The notes under the pieces: model-generated
Databases searched by the model: none
What the model was told of the DNA's origin: nothing
What the model saw: only the letters and a program-made list of their open reading frames with translations
Shown: positions 1 through 6,848 of the stretch, in pieces
Position numbering within the stretch: position 1 is the first letter of the stretch
How the letters are laid out: every line of letters begins with the position of its first letter
Program-made: the position numbers and the translations under genes
Source: Pseudomonas sp. Leaf48
GTDB lineage: Bacteria; Pseudomonadota; Gammaproteobacteria; Pseudomonadales; Pseudomonadaceae
Assembly: GCF_001421885.1 (NCBI RefSeq)
Contig: NZ_LMLH01000029.1
Span: forward strand, 1-64,000
Direction: 5' to 3'
DNA: 64,000 nt

Positions 1-164
1 GCGCCGATGTCGAGGTCGCTGGCGGTGAATTCGATGCGGTAGAGGTAGGGTTGGCTGAGGTACTCATGGCCCTCGAAGGCGAGGACGTCGAGGTGGGTGT
101 CGAGTTGGTCGATCTTGAGTTTGTGGCGGCTGTGGTCGTAAAAAGTGCGCAGCGGATTGCTCAT
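1..164 (-). CDS. vgrG: Type VI secretion tip protein VgrG (TssI), N-terminal fragment cut by window edge
   Basis: Only the first 54 codons are present, reading leftward from an ATG whose complement is at 162-164; the rest lies outside the window. The translated start (MSNPLRTFYDHSRHK..., then a stretch ending in ...YRIEFTASDLDIGA) has the character of the VgrG N-terminal gp27-like domain, where a short strand is followed by an 'F.G.E.LS.PY.Y.IE..S...DI' pattern. VgrG trimers cap the Hcp tube of the type VI secretion system and often carry effectors. A good ribosome-binding site (AAGGA) precedes the start. The family call is fairly safe from the motif; the subtype and any effector domain cannot be seen. 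Confidence 0.82.
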   Translation of the reverse strand, partial: MSNPLRTFYDHSRHKLKIDQLDTHLDVLAFEGHEYLSQPYLYRIEFTASDLDIG

Positions 165-346
165 GCTCAGTCCTTCCTTGTCTGCGGGGGACGGGCAGAA
201 AAGGCAGTGCTTTCACCCGGGTCCGGGGGGATGAAAGCATTGAAAAATTGGAGAACAGTTGAAATAGGAAGCTTCTGAGGTGTGTGTAGGACGCGTCCAA
301 AAAAGTTGCAGTGCTTGATCTGTAGGGATTTATTCGGCTCTGGGTT

Positions 347-378
347 TTGTGGCGATGGCACTGGGGCTCTCGCCACAA
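347..378. repeat. Perfect 9-bp inverted repeat downstream of the DUF6124 gene
   Basis: The arms at 347-355 and 370-378 are perfect reverse complements around a 14-nt loop. The element starts 11 nt beyond the DUF6124 stop. No U-tract follows in the direction of that gene, so it is not a classical terminator. The arms resemble the 'TGTGGCGA' ends of the REP-like family seen at 14968-15138 and 29250-29382, so this may be a single degenerate copy. The rest of 165-388 is the upstream region of vgrG; I see no convincing promoter in it. Confidence 0.55.
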
Positions 379-388
379 GGTTCAGCGT

Positions 389-688
389 TTAGTCCAGCGG
401 CGCGACGTTATCCAGTGCGCGGTTGACGGCCAGGTCCGCCAGCATGATCACCTGCTGAATGCCCAGCAGCATGCTGCGCTGCGGGCCGTCGAGGAAGGTG
501 GCGAAGTCGCTGGCCATCACGCTTGCCGAGGCCAGGGATTCGCAGGCGTGGGCCAGGAGGCTTTCGGTGTCGATGTTGGGGGCGATGACGAACATTGCGC
601 TGGGGTTGTGGGGGATGCTGGGCTTGAGAATGGCGGGTTTGAGGTTGAGGGTATTGGATTCAGGGGGATTGGGGGTGGGTTTGACCAT
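389..688 (-). CDS. DUF6124 family protein
   Basis: A 99-residue protein with a proline-rich N-terminus (about 1-35) followed by a conserved-looking helical part containing 'LLAHACESLASASVMASDFA' and then 'GIQQVIMLADLAVNRALDNV'. This is the hallmark of the small Pseudomonas DUF6124 family, whose function is unknown. The start at 688 is chosen because a strong Shine-Dalgarno (AAGGAGCT) sits 7 nt upstream and the family begins with M-x-K-x-T-P-N-P-P. The frame stays open upstream to 1090, but that part is the structured leader RNA described separately and is probably not translated. No signal peptide or membrane segment is seen. Confidence 0.8.
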   Translation of the reverse strand: MVKPTPNPPESNTLNLKPAILKPSIPHNPSAMFVIAPNIDTESLLAHACESLASASVMASDFATFLDGPQRSMLLGIQQVIMLADLAVNRALDNVAPLD

Positions 689-696
689 GATGGAGC

Positions 697-705
697 TCCT
701 TGATT
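697..705 (-). promoter_or_regulatory. Shine-Dalgarno region of the DUF6124 gene, complementary to the leader hairpin loop
   Basis: On the minus strand this stretch reads AATCAAGGA and forms the 5' part of the ribosome-binding site of the DUF6124 gene. It is perfectly complementary over 9 nt to the apical loop (773-781) of the upstream leader hairpin. Pairing would cover the ribosome-binding site. A further copy of the first 8 nt occurs on the same strand at 878-885. Confidence 0.6.
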
Positions 706-741
706 GATGGAGCTGCCACGGTTCGCTGCGAAGCGGAGAAG

Positions 742-819
742 GTGGCAGCCATACGCAGGTTCGCAGACCGGGAATCAAGGAACCCGGCAGACCGGAGGTC
801 TCCCGCGCATAGCCGCCAT
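742..819 (-). ncRNA. Structured leader RNA, C4-antisense-like three-way junction
   Basis: Read on the minus strand. A closing helix joins 805-818 to 743-756: 14 bp, including three G-U pairs. It encloses two hairpins: 797-800 with 790-793 (GACC/GGTC, 3-nt loop) and 783-787 with 768-772 (CCGGG/CCCGG, 10-nt loop). The 10-nt loop contains UCCUUGAUU, the exact complement of the Shine-Dalgarno region at 697-705. The 3' strand of the closing helix can instead pair 742-749 with 712-719 (8 bp perfect), which would open the junction and bring a small hairpin (722-725 with 729-732) between. The layout and the loop-to-RBS complementarity resemble C4 antisense RNAs known from phages P1/P7. The assignment to that family is inferred; the pairings are read directly. 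Confidence 0.62.
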
Positions 820-866
820 AACGCATTACAGTGTGCAAACAAAAGCGCCAACTGAATGGAAACGGT

Positions 867-924
867 GGCGCTGAGCGCCTTGATTGACCCAGGCTGCGAA
901 ACCCGATCGCTGAGTTTTCAGCGA
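867..924 (-). other. Two small hairpins upstream of the leader RNA
   Basis: Two perfect hairpins lie upstream of the leader: 867-871 with 875-879 (GGCGC/GCGCC, loop TGA) and 907-913 with 918-924 (TCGCTGA/TCAGCGA, loop GTTT). Between them, at 878-885, is a second copy of the AATCAAGG word complementary to the leader loop. The rest of 820-1138 has no gene I can support; an open frame runs through it, but without family features or a ribosome-binding site. Confidence 0.4.
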
Positions 925-1138
925 CCCGGCGACGATAGAGTCCGGGTCCAAGGCGCACAAGCCGGCGGATTCTGGCGTAGTTGTAGGCAATGGCGCAAGG
1001 CGGTGTAGTTACGGTTCTGGTCCTACAGACCGCTCTGATATTTGCCCAAGTGGCGGGAGCGTGCAGGCCGCCATCGCTGGCAAGCCACACACAGGTGAAC
1101 GGGTCTGCTCACGGAATTCGCGCCCGGCGAAGAACAAC

Positions 1139-1240
1139 TGTAGGAGCCGGCTTGCTGGCGAAGGTCGTCAACGATGACGCTGGGTCCCTGACACCCCGCA
1201 GCGCGCCAAGGTTTTTCGCGAGCCTGCTCGCTCCTACAGG
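1139..1240. repeat. REP doublet (REPIN-like), TGTAGGAGC type
   Basis: Two inverted REP units face each other. The left unit begins TGTAGGAGCCGGCTTGCTGG and the right unit, in inverse orientation, ends GCCTGCTCGCTCCTACA. Each unit is an imperfect palindrome. First of three REP elements packed between the DUF6124 leader and the HD-domain gene. Confidence 0.8.
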
Positions 1241-1284
1241 GAGTCGGTGTCTGTTCGCGAGTTTTGCGCCTGGCGCTGATCAAC

Positions 1285-1400
1285 TGTAGGAGCGAGCATG
1301 CTCCGGGCGGCGTTCCGACGAAGGAGGTTAACGATTACACGGGCATTCCGGGTGCCCTCGGCGCTCTCGGTTTTTTCGCGAGCCTGCTCGCTCCTACAGG
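1285..1400. repeat. REP doublet (REPIN-like), TGTAGGAGCGAGC type
   Basis: The left unit starts TGTAGGAGCGAGCATGCTC and the right unit ends with the inverse GAGCCTGCTCGCTCCTACA. The inverse unit is nearly identical to that of the preceding doublet at 1139-1240. Confidence 0.8.
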
Positions 1401-1443
1401 GTATGGCGTCAGAAGATGGATTTGGCGTCTGGCGTAGAACAAC

Positions 1444-1465
1444 TGTGGGAGCCTGCTCGCGAAGG
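1444..1465. repeat. Single REP half-element
   Basis: One unpaired unit (TGTGGGAGCCTGCTCGCGAA and following) of the TGTGGGAGC family, 43 nt beyond the 3' end of the HD-domain gene. No inverse partner is present nearby. Confidence 0.65.
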
Positions 1466-1507
1466 ATCCGGATTCGCCGCGTTTAGTCAGAATGTCTGCG
1501 CTGTGAA

Positions 1508-2161
1508 TCAGCCAATCCCGATCTCTTCCTTGAACTGCTCCAGAAACCCCTTCAAACGATCATGGCGAACATATGCCAAACGTTGTCCCGTAGTGGTCTG
1601 GAAACCATCCGCCAAATGCAGCAGCTTGGTCTGAAAATGGTCAATGCAAAACCGTGTGTCGTCGTAGGCGCGGTCGTGGCCTTCGGGGTCCTGTGGGTCG
1701 TACAGGGCGCTGCCCATGCGCCCGGCAACATAGAAGGTGCGGGCGACTCCGAGCATGCCCAGGGAGTCGAGGCGATCGGCGTCCTGGATGACTTTCGCTT
1801 CCAGCGAGGTTGGAGTGATGTTGGCGGAAAAACTGTGGGCTTCAATGGCGTGGGCGACGGCTGCGATTTTGCTGTCGGACCAAGCCATCTCCGCTAACAC
1901 CCTCGACGCTTTCTGGGCCGCCAGTTGTGATGCCTGGGAACGCAGCGGCGAGTTCTTTTCAACAGCCACGCAATCATGCAACAGCACTGCGGCCAGCAGC
2001 ACCTCAAGATCGCCACCTTCTTGTGCCTGAATCAAACGCACGTTGTGCCATACCCGCTGCAGGTGCGACAGGTCGTGAGCACCGTCTCCCGAGGGTTCCA
2101 GGGCGTGGGGCAGCAAGGTAGCGGCTAGTGGTTGCATCGGTGCGAAAGCGCTGGTGGTCAT
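1508..2161 (-). CDS. HD domain-containing phosphohydrolase (YedJ-like)
   Basis: A 217-residue soluble protein with an HD-superfamily metal site: His33, the His62-Asp63 pair, His104/His109 and Asp127/Asp129 in the order H...HD...H...D expected for metal-dependent phosphohydrolases. Length and motif spacing match the YedJ-type single-domain HD proteins, whose physiological substrate is unclear. It has no signal peptide or fused domain. It stands alone on the minus strand with REP elements beyond its 3' end. ATG at 2161 is the start that best fits the family length. Confidence 0.82.
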   Translation of the reverse strand: MTTSAFAPMQPLAATLLPHALEPSGDGAHDLSHLQRVWHNVRLIQAQEGGDLEVLLAAVLLHDCVAVEKNSPLRSQASQLAAQKASRVLAEMAWSDSKIAAVAHAIEAHSFSANITPTSLEAKVIQDADRLDSLGMLGVARTFYVAGRMGSALYDPQDPEGHDRAYDDTRFCIDHFQTKLLHLADGFQTTTGQRLAYVRHDRLKGFLEQFKEEIGIG

Positions 2162-2255
2162 CCGGTGTCCTATGGTCTGAACGTACTTTGCCGCGCATGT
2201 CGGCCAATCTTGTGAGGAGTCATTGTGGCATGCAAAACCTGGGCTCCCGAAGAAA

Positions 2256-2290
2256 GATCAAAAGATCGCAGCCTTCGGCAGCTCCTACAG
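2256..2290. repeat. Half-copy of a GATCAAAAGATCGCAGCC-type repeat
   Basis: This 35-nt stretch (GATCAAAAGATCGCAGCCTT and following, ending GCTCCTACAG) matches the arms of the full inverted copy at 46368-46445. It is a second intergenic palindrome family in this genome, distinct from the REP type. The rest of 2162-2441 shows no gene. Confidence 0.6.
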
Positions 2291-2441
2291 ATATCGATTT
2301 TTTCGGCATAACCCTTATTGCAAACCAGTCTCCACCCCAATGGCATTCCGTCCGCTCGCTTGCGTCCTATCTGGAGAACCGTGCTGATCGCAACTAGATT
2401 TCAATCAGCGCCATACACTCCACAAATGGAAGGACTCGGCC

Positions 2442-2699
2442 ATGAACAGGTTGCTACGTGTTTTATTGGTATTGAAGGTGTTGGTGATGCTGTCCCTCGG
2501 CAGTGCTACGGCGTGGGCCGAGTGCGAGAAGCATGAAACCCAGGCTTCGAATGCTCAAGCTGGGCAGGGTGAATTGATGATCGCCGCGTCCGACTCGGAG
2601 CCGGGCGACATGGGGCAGGGTGGCAGCGCGGGCAATGATGACGCGACCACCGACGAACCGGATTCCGATGACCCCGACGAAGGTGATAGCCAGACGTAA
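2442..2699 (+). CDS. Small secreted acidic protein, unknown function
   Basis: An 85-residue protein preceded by an AAGGA-like ribosome-binding site. Residues 1-26 form a clear Sec signal peptide (Arg/Lys near the start, Leu/Val-rich core, cleavage expected after A-W-A). The mature part has one Cys and an extremely acidic, Asp/Glu/Ser/Gly-rich tail with no predicted fold. I do not recognise a family. The tail could bind cations or be simply disordered. It converges on dppF across a REP doublet. Confidence 0.6.
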   Translation: MNRLLRVLLVLKVLVMLSLGSATAWAECEKHETQASNAQAGQGELMIAASDSEPGDMGQGGSAGNDDATTDEPDSDDPDEGDSQT

Positions 2700-2778
2700 A
2701 TAGCTGACAAAAGAAAACCCCTTCTGCCGGATTGCCGTGCAATCGGGCTGGAAGGCGTCAGGACAACAACACAGTCCC

Positions 2779-2867
2779 TGTGGGAGCGGGCTTGCTCGCG
2801 AAGGCGGTCTGTCAGTCGCAGTAATATTGACTGAAATGACGCCTTCGCGAGCAAGCCCGCTCCCACA
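2779..2867. repeat. REP doublet, TGTGGGAGCGGGCTTGCTCGCG type
   Basis: Two near-perfect inverted copies of the TGTGGGAGCGGGCTTGCTCG unit separated by a short AT-rich spacer. It sits between the converging ends of the acidic protein gene and dppF; its right end is 5 nt from the dppF stop. It may act as a bidirectional mRNA 3' stabiliser or terminator (inference). Confidence 0.85.
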
Positions 2868-2872
2868 TTTTT

Positions 2873-3853
2873 TTATGCCGCGCCGTCGAGGAACTGCTCG
2901 GCGTAGTGGCAAGCCACCTGGCGGTTGTCGAGCGGGCGCAAGGCCGGCTCTTCAGTGCTGCAGCGCTCGGTCGCGTACGGGCAGCGCTTGTGGAAAGCAC
3001 AGCCGGGTGGCGGGTTCAGCGGGTTGGGCAATTCGCCGACGATCTTGATCTTCGGCTTGTTCGGGTCCGGGTGAATGGTCGGGGTGGCCGACAGCAACGC
3101 CTGGGTGTACGGATGCAGCGGACGCTCATAGATGTCGTTCTTCGGGCCCATTTCCACTGGGCGGCCGAGGTACATCACCATCACGTCATCGGCGACGTGT
3201 TGCACCACCGCGAGGTTGTGGGAGATGAACACGTAGGCGGTGTTGAACTCTTGCTGCAGATCCATGAACAGGTTCAGTACCTGCGCCTGAATCGACACGT
3301 CCAGGGCCGAGGTCGGTTCGTCCGCCACCAGCACTTTCGGTTGCAGCATCATCGCCCGCGCCAGGGCAATCCGCTGGCGCTGACCGCCGGAGAACATATG
3401 CGGATAACGCTGATAATGCTCAGGGCGCAGACCCACTTGCTTCATCATCGCCTGGACTTTTTCGCGACGTTCCGAGGCGCTCAGGTTGGTGTTGATCAAT
3501 AAAGGCTCTGCCAGCTGATCACCGACTTTCTGCCGTGGGTTCAACGAGGCGTACGGGCTCTGGAACACCATCTGCACGTCTTTGCGCAGCTGTTTGCGCT
3601 GGGCTTTGTCGGCGCCGGAAACTTCCTGCCCGGCGATTTTCAAGGAGCCGGAGGACGGCTCTTCGATCAGCGTCAGGGCCCGGGCCAGGGTGGATTTGCC
3701 GCAACCCGACTCGCCCACGACGGCGAGGGTCTTGCCGGCTTCCAGTTCGAACGACACGCCGTTCAGGGCGCGTACGGTCGCATGACCCTTGAACATGCCA
3801 CGGGACACTTCGTAGTGACGGGTGAGGTCGCGGGCGGTAAGTACGACGGCCAT
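2873..3853 (-). CDS. dppF: Dipeptide ABC transporter ATP-binding protein DppF
   Basis: A 326-residue ATPase that with DppD powers dipeptide import through DppB/DppC. Walker A is GESGCGKST at about 48-56, followed by the ABC signature FSGGQRQR and Walker B VLVADEP with the D-loop SALD. The C-terminus has the oligopeptide/dipeptide extension with the Cys-containing GCAFHKRCP motif. The ATG at 3853 overlaps the dppD stop by one base (TAATG), indicating translational coupling; an in-frame GTG-type start 33 nt upstream is less likely. Last gene of the operon. Confidence 0.95.
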   Translation of the reverse strand: MAVVLTARDLTRHYEVSRGMFKGHATVRALNGVSFELEAGKTLAVVGESGCGKSTLARALTLIEEPSSGSLKIAGQEVSGADKAQRKQLRKDVQMVFQSPYASLNPRQKVGDQLAEPLLINTNLSASERREKVQAMMKQVGLRPEHYQRYPHMFSGGQRQRIALARAMMLQPKVLVADEPTSALDVSIQAQVLNLFMDLQQEFNTAYVFISHNLAVVQHVADDVMVMYLGRPVEMGPKNDIYERPLHPYTQALLSATPTIHPDPNKPKIKIVGELPNPLNPPPGCAFHKRCPYATERCSTEEPALRPLDNRQVACHYAEQFLDGAA

Positions 3854-4821
3854 TACGCCACCTCCTGGTTCAGCGGGTAGAAGCATCGGGCGAGGCTGTT
3901 GCTTTTCGGGTCAAGGGTCGGACGCTGCGCGCGGCAGTTGTCCTGCACATACGGGCAGCGCGGCGACAGCAGGCAGCCTTGTGGACGGTCATAACGACCG
4001 GGAACGATGCCCGGCAGGGTCGACAGGCGCGAGGCCCCGAGGCTGTGTTCCGGAATCGCCTTGAGCAGTGCTTCGCTGTAAGGGTGCGCCGGAATGTCGA
4101 ACAGTTGTGGTACCTGACCGACTTCTACGGCTTGCCCTGCGTACATCACGCACACGCGCTGGGCGGTTTCCGCCACGACGGCAAGGTCGTGGGTGATCAG
4201 CACCAGGCCCATGTTCTGCTCTTTCTGCAACGCCAGCAGCAGGTCCATGATCTGCGCCTGAATGGTTACGTCCAGTGCAGTGGTCGGTTCGTCGGCGATC
4301 AGCAGCTTTGGTTCGCCGGCAATCGCCATGGCGATCGCGACGCGCTGGCTCATGCCGCCGGACAGTTGATGCGGGTAGGCGTCCATGCGACTGGCCGCGC
4401 CCGGGATCTCAACTTTTTCCAGCAGTTCGATGGCGCGTTTGCGCGCAGCCTTGCCGGACATTTTCAGGTGCAGGCGCAGCACTTCTTCGATCTGGAAACC
4501 GACGGTGTAGCTCGGGTTCAGCGCGGTCATCGGGTCCTGGAAGACCATCGACAGGTCTTTGCCGACGATCTGCCGACGCTGACGGTTGCTCAGCTTGAGC
4601 ATGTCCTTGCCGTCAAAGCTGAGGGAGTCGGCGGTGACGATGCCTGGGTGCTCGATCAAGCCCATCAGCGCCATCATGGTCACGGATTTACCCGAACCCG
4701 ACTCGCCAACGATGGCCAGCACTTCGCCCTTGTCGACTTTCAGGTCGAGGCCGTCGACTACTGGCGTGGCGTTCTTGTCGCCGAAGCGCACATTGAGATT
4801 CTTGATTTCTAACAGTGACAT
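3853..4821 (-). CDS. dppD: Dipeptide ABC transporter ATP-binding protein DppD
   Basis: A 322-residue ABC ATPase of the OppD/DppD type. It has Walker A GESGSGKS at 39-46, the signature LSGGMSQR, Walker B LLIADEP and the C-terminal oligopeptide transporter domain with paired cysteines (CLLSPRCP...). The start at 4821 is preceded by a clear Shine-Dalgarno (GAGGA). It lies 10 bp downstream of dppC and overlaps dppF by one base. Confidence 0.95.
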   Translation of the reverse strand: MSLLEIKNLNVRFGDKNATPVVDGLDLKVDKGEVLAIVGESGSGKSVTMMALMGLIEHPGIVTADSLSFDGKDMLKLSNRQRRQIVGKDLSMVFQDPMTALNPSYTVGFQIEEVLRLHLKMSGKAARKRAIELLEKVEIPGAASRMDAYPHQLSGGMSQRVAIAMAIAGEPKLLIADEPTTALDVTIQAQIMDLLLALQKEQNMGLVLITHDLAVVAETAQRVCVMYAGQAVEVGQVPQLFDIPAHPYSEALLKAIPEHSLGASRLSTLPGIVPGRYDRPQGCLLSPRCPYVQDNCRAQRPTLDPKSNSLARCFYPLNQEVA

Positions 4822-4831
4822 TGGAATCTCC

Positions 4832-5755
4832 TCAGGCGGCGTTCTTGAGTTTCGGGTCCAGCGCGTCGCGCAGGCCGTCACCCATCAAGTTGATTGCCAG
4901 CACGCTGAGCAAAATGGTCAAACCAGGCAGGCTCACTACCCACCAGGCGCGTTCGATGTAGTCGCGAGCGGAAGCCAGCATGGTGCCCCACTCAGGGGTT
5001 GGCGGTTGTACGCCAAGGCCGAGGAAGCCCAGTGCCGCGGCATCGAGAATCGCCGAGGAGAAGCTCAGGGTGGCCTGAACGATCAGCGGCGCCATGCAGT
5101 TGGGCAGCACGGTGACGAACATCAGGCGTGGCAGGCCGGCACCGGCCAGGCGCGCGGCGGTCACGTAGTCGCGGTTCAGTTCGCCCATCACCGCGGCGCG
5201 GGTCAGACGAACGTAGGACGGCAGGGATACCACGGCGATCGCGATCACGGTGTTGATGAGGCCTGGGCCGAGGATGGCGACAATCGCCACGGCCAGCAGC
5301 AGGGACGGCAGGGCCAGCATGATGTCCATCAGACGCATGATGGTCGGACCGAGCAGGCGCGGGAAGAACCCGGCGAACAGACCCAGCAGGATGCCCGGGA
5401 TCAACGACATTACCACCGACGACAGGCCGATCATCAAGGACAGACGCGAACCCTGGATCAGGCGCGACAGCAGGTCACGGCCCAGCTCGTCGGTGCCCAG
5501 CAGGAACTGCAGTTGCCCACCTTCCAGCCAGGCTGGCGGGGTCAGCAGGAAGTCACGGTATTGCTCGCTCGGGTCATGGGGCGCGACCCATGGAGCGAAG
5601 ATGGCGCAGAAAATCACCAGCAACATGAACATCAGGCCGGCAACGGCACCCTTGTTGCGGGAAAACGCGTGCCAGAATTCTTTGTACGGAGACGGGTACA
5701 GCAGGCTTTGATCGACTGTTACCGCTTGATTTGGAGTTGTAGCTGGAGTGGTCAT
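4832..5755 (-). CDS. dppC: Dipeptide ABC transporter permease DppC
   Basis: A 307-residue inner-membrane permease. After a hydrophilic N-terminus it has a first membrane helix, the OppC-type N-terminal region (APHDPSEQ... and GTDELGRDLLSRL) and the binding-protein-dependent permease domain with the EAA-type loop (around 'AARLAGAGLPRLMFVTVLPN'). It forms the channel with DppB. The start at 5755 is preferred over the ATG two codons upstream (5761), because GAG then sits 9 nt from the ATG; either is possible. Confidence 0.94.
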   Translation of the reverse strand: MTTPATTPNQAVTVDQSLLYPSPYKEFWHAFSRNKGAVAGLMFMLLVIFCAIFAPWVAPHDPSEQYRDFLLTPPAWLEGGQLQFLLGTDELGRDLLSRLIQGSRLSLMIGLSSVVMSLIPGILLGLFAGFFPRLLGPTIMRLMDIMLALPSLLLAVAIVAILGPGLINTVIAIAVVSLPSYVRLTRAAVMGELNRDYVTAARLAGAGLPRLMFVTVLPNCMAPLIVQATLSFSSAILDAAALGFLGLGVQPPTPEWGTMLASARDYIERAWWVVSLPGLTILLSVLAINLMGDGLRDALDPKLKNAA

Positions 5756-5765
5756 GGTCATGATC

Positions 5766-6776
5766 TCAGCGCTGATGACGGATGCGTGGGTTGGCAAAGC
5801 CGTAGAGGATGTCCACTACGAAGTTGACCACAATCACCAGGCAGGCGATTAACAGGATGCCGTTCTGCACAACCGGATAGTCCCTGGCGCCAATGGCTTC
5901 GATCAGCCATTTGCCGATGCCGGGCCAGGAGAAGATGGTTTCAGTCAGGACCGCACCGGCCAGCAGGGTACCGACTTGCAGGCCGACCACGGTGAGTACA
6001 GGGATCAGTGCGTTGCGCAGGCCATGCACGAACACCACGCGTGCCGGCGACAGGCCCTTGGCCTTGGCGGTGCGGATGTAGTCCTCGCGCAGCACTTCGA
6101 GCATCGAGGAACGGGTCATCCGCGCGATCACTGCCAGCGGAATGGTGCCGAGCACAATGGCCGGCAGGATCAGGTGGTGCAGGGCGTCGAAGAAGGCGTC
6201 CGGCTCGTCGGCCAGCAGCGTATCGATGAGCATGAAGCCGGTGCGTGGCTCGATGTCGTACAGCAGGTCGATCCGCCCGGAAACCGGAGTCCAGCCCAGG
6301 CTTACCGAGAAGAACATGATCAGGATCAGGCCCCACCAGAAGATCGGCATCGAGTATCCCGCCAGGGAGATGCCCATCACCCCATGGTCGAACAGGGATC
6401 CTCGCTTGAGTGCCGCGATCACCCCGGCCAGAAGGCCCAGGATGCCGGCGAACAACAGGGCGGCCATGGACAGTTCCAGGGTCGCGGGGAACAGGGAAGT
6501 GAACTCGCTCCACACGCTTTCACGGGTACGCAGGGACTCACCGAGATCGCCCTGGGCCAGCTTGCCGATGTAGTCCAGGTACTGGGCGTACAGGGGTTTG
6601 TTCAAACCTAGGCGTTCCATTGCCTGAGCGTGCATTTCAGGGTCAACCCTGCGTTCTCCCATCATGACTTCCACTGGGTCGCCGGGGATCATGCGAATCA
6701 ACGCGAAAGTCAGCAAGGTGATGCCGAAGAACGTGGGGATCAGTAACCCCAGTCGGCGGGCAATAAAACTAAACAT
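5766..6776 (-). CDS. dppB: Dipeptide ABC transporter permease DppB
   Basis: A 336-residue permease with the family's N-terminal signature (RRLGLLIPTFFGITLLTF, then IPGDPV) and about six membrane helices. The EAA loop follows 'LREDYIRTAKAKGL'. It pairs with DppC as the translocation pore. It is first of the tightly packed dppBCDF block and is separated from the upstream dppA gene by a 72-bp gap containing a hairpin. Confidence 0.95.
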   Translation of the reverse strand: MFSFIARRLGLLIPTFFGITLLTFALIRMIPGDPVEVMMGERRVDPEMHAQAMERLGLNKPLYAQYLDYIGKLAQGDLGESLRTRESVWSEFTSLFPATLELSMAALLFAGILGLLAGVIAALKRGSLFDHGVMGISLAGYSMPIFWWGLILIMFFSVSLGWTPVSGRIDLLYDIEPRTGFMLIDTLLADEPDAFFDALHHLILPAIVLGTIPLAVIARMTRSSMLEVLREDYIRTAKAKGLSPARVVFVHGLRNALIPVLTVVGLQVGTLLAGAVLTETIFSWPGIGKWLIEAIGARDYPVVQNGILLIACLVIVVNFVVDILYGFANPRIRHQR

Positions 6777-6809
6777 CGTGTGGTGTACCTCATCAGCCGG
6801 TTAGGCGTG

Positions 6810-6838
6810 CCCGGCATGCCTGGGTCAGCCATGCCGGG
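6810..6838 (-). other. Intercistronic hairpin between dppA and dppB
   Basis: The arms 6810-6818 and 6830-6838 (CCCGGCATG/CATGCCGGG) are perfect over 9 bp with an 11-nt loop. No U-run follows in the direction of transcription. It is more likely an RNA-stabilising or partial-termination element than a full terminator. Confidence 0.6.
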
Positions 6839-6848
6839 AGTTTCTTAT

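Noticed and set aside
389..1090. A 233-codon frame running upstream of the DUF6124 start
   Set aside because: The region folds as a structured RNA, the strong RBS is at 688, and the upstream translation looks like no protein.
1139..1465. Closely spaced repeats that could look like a CRISPR array
   Set aside because: The units are palindromic REP elements in inverse pairs with irregular spacing, not direct repeats with uniform spacers.
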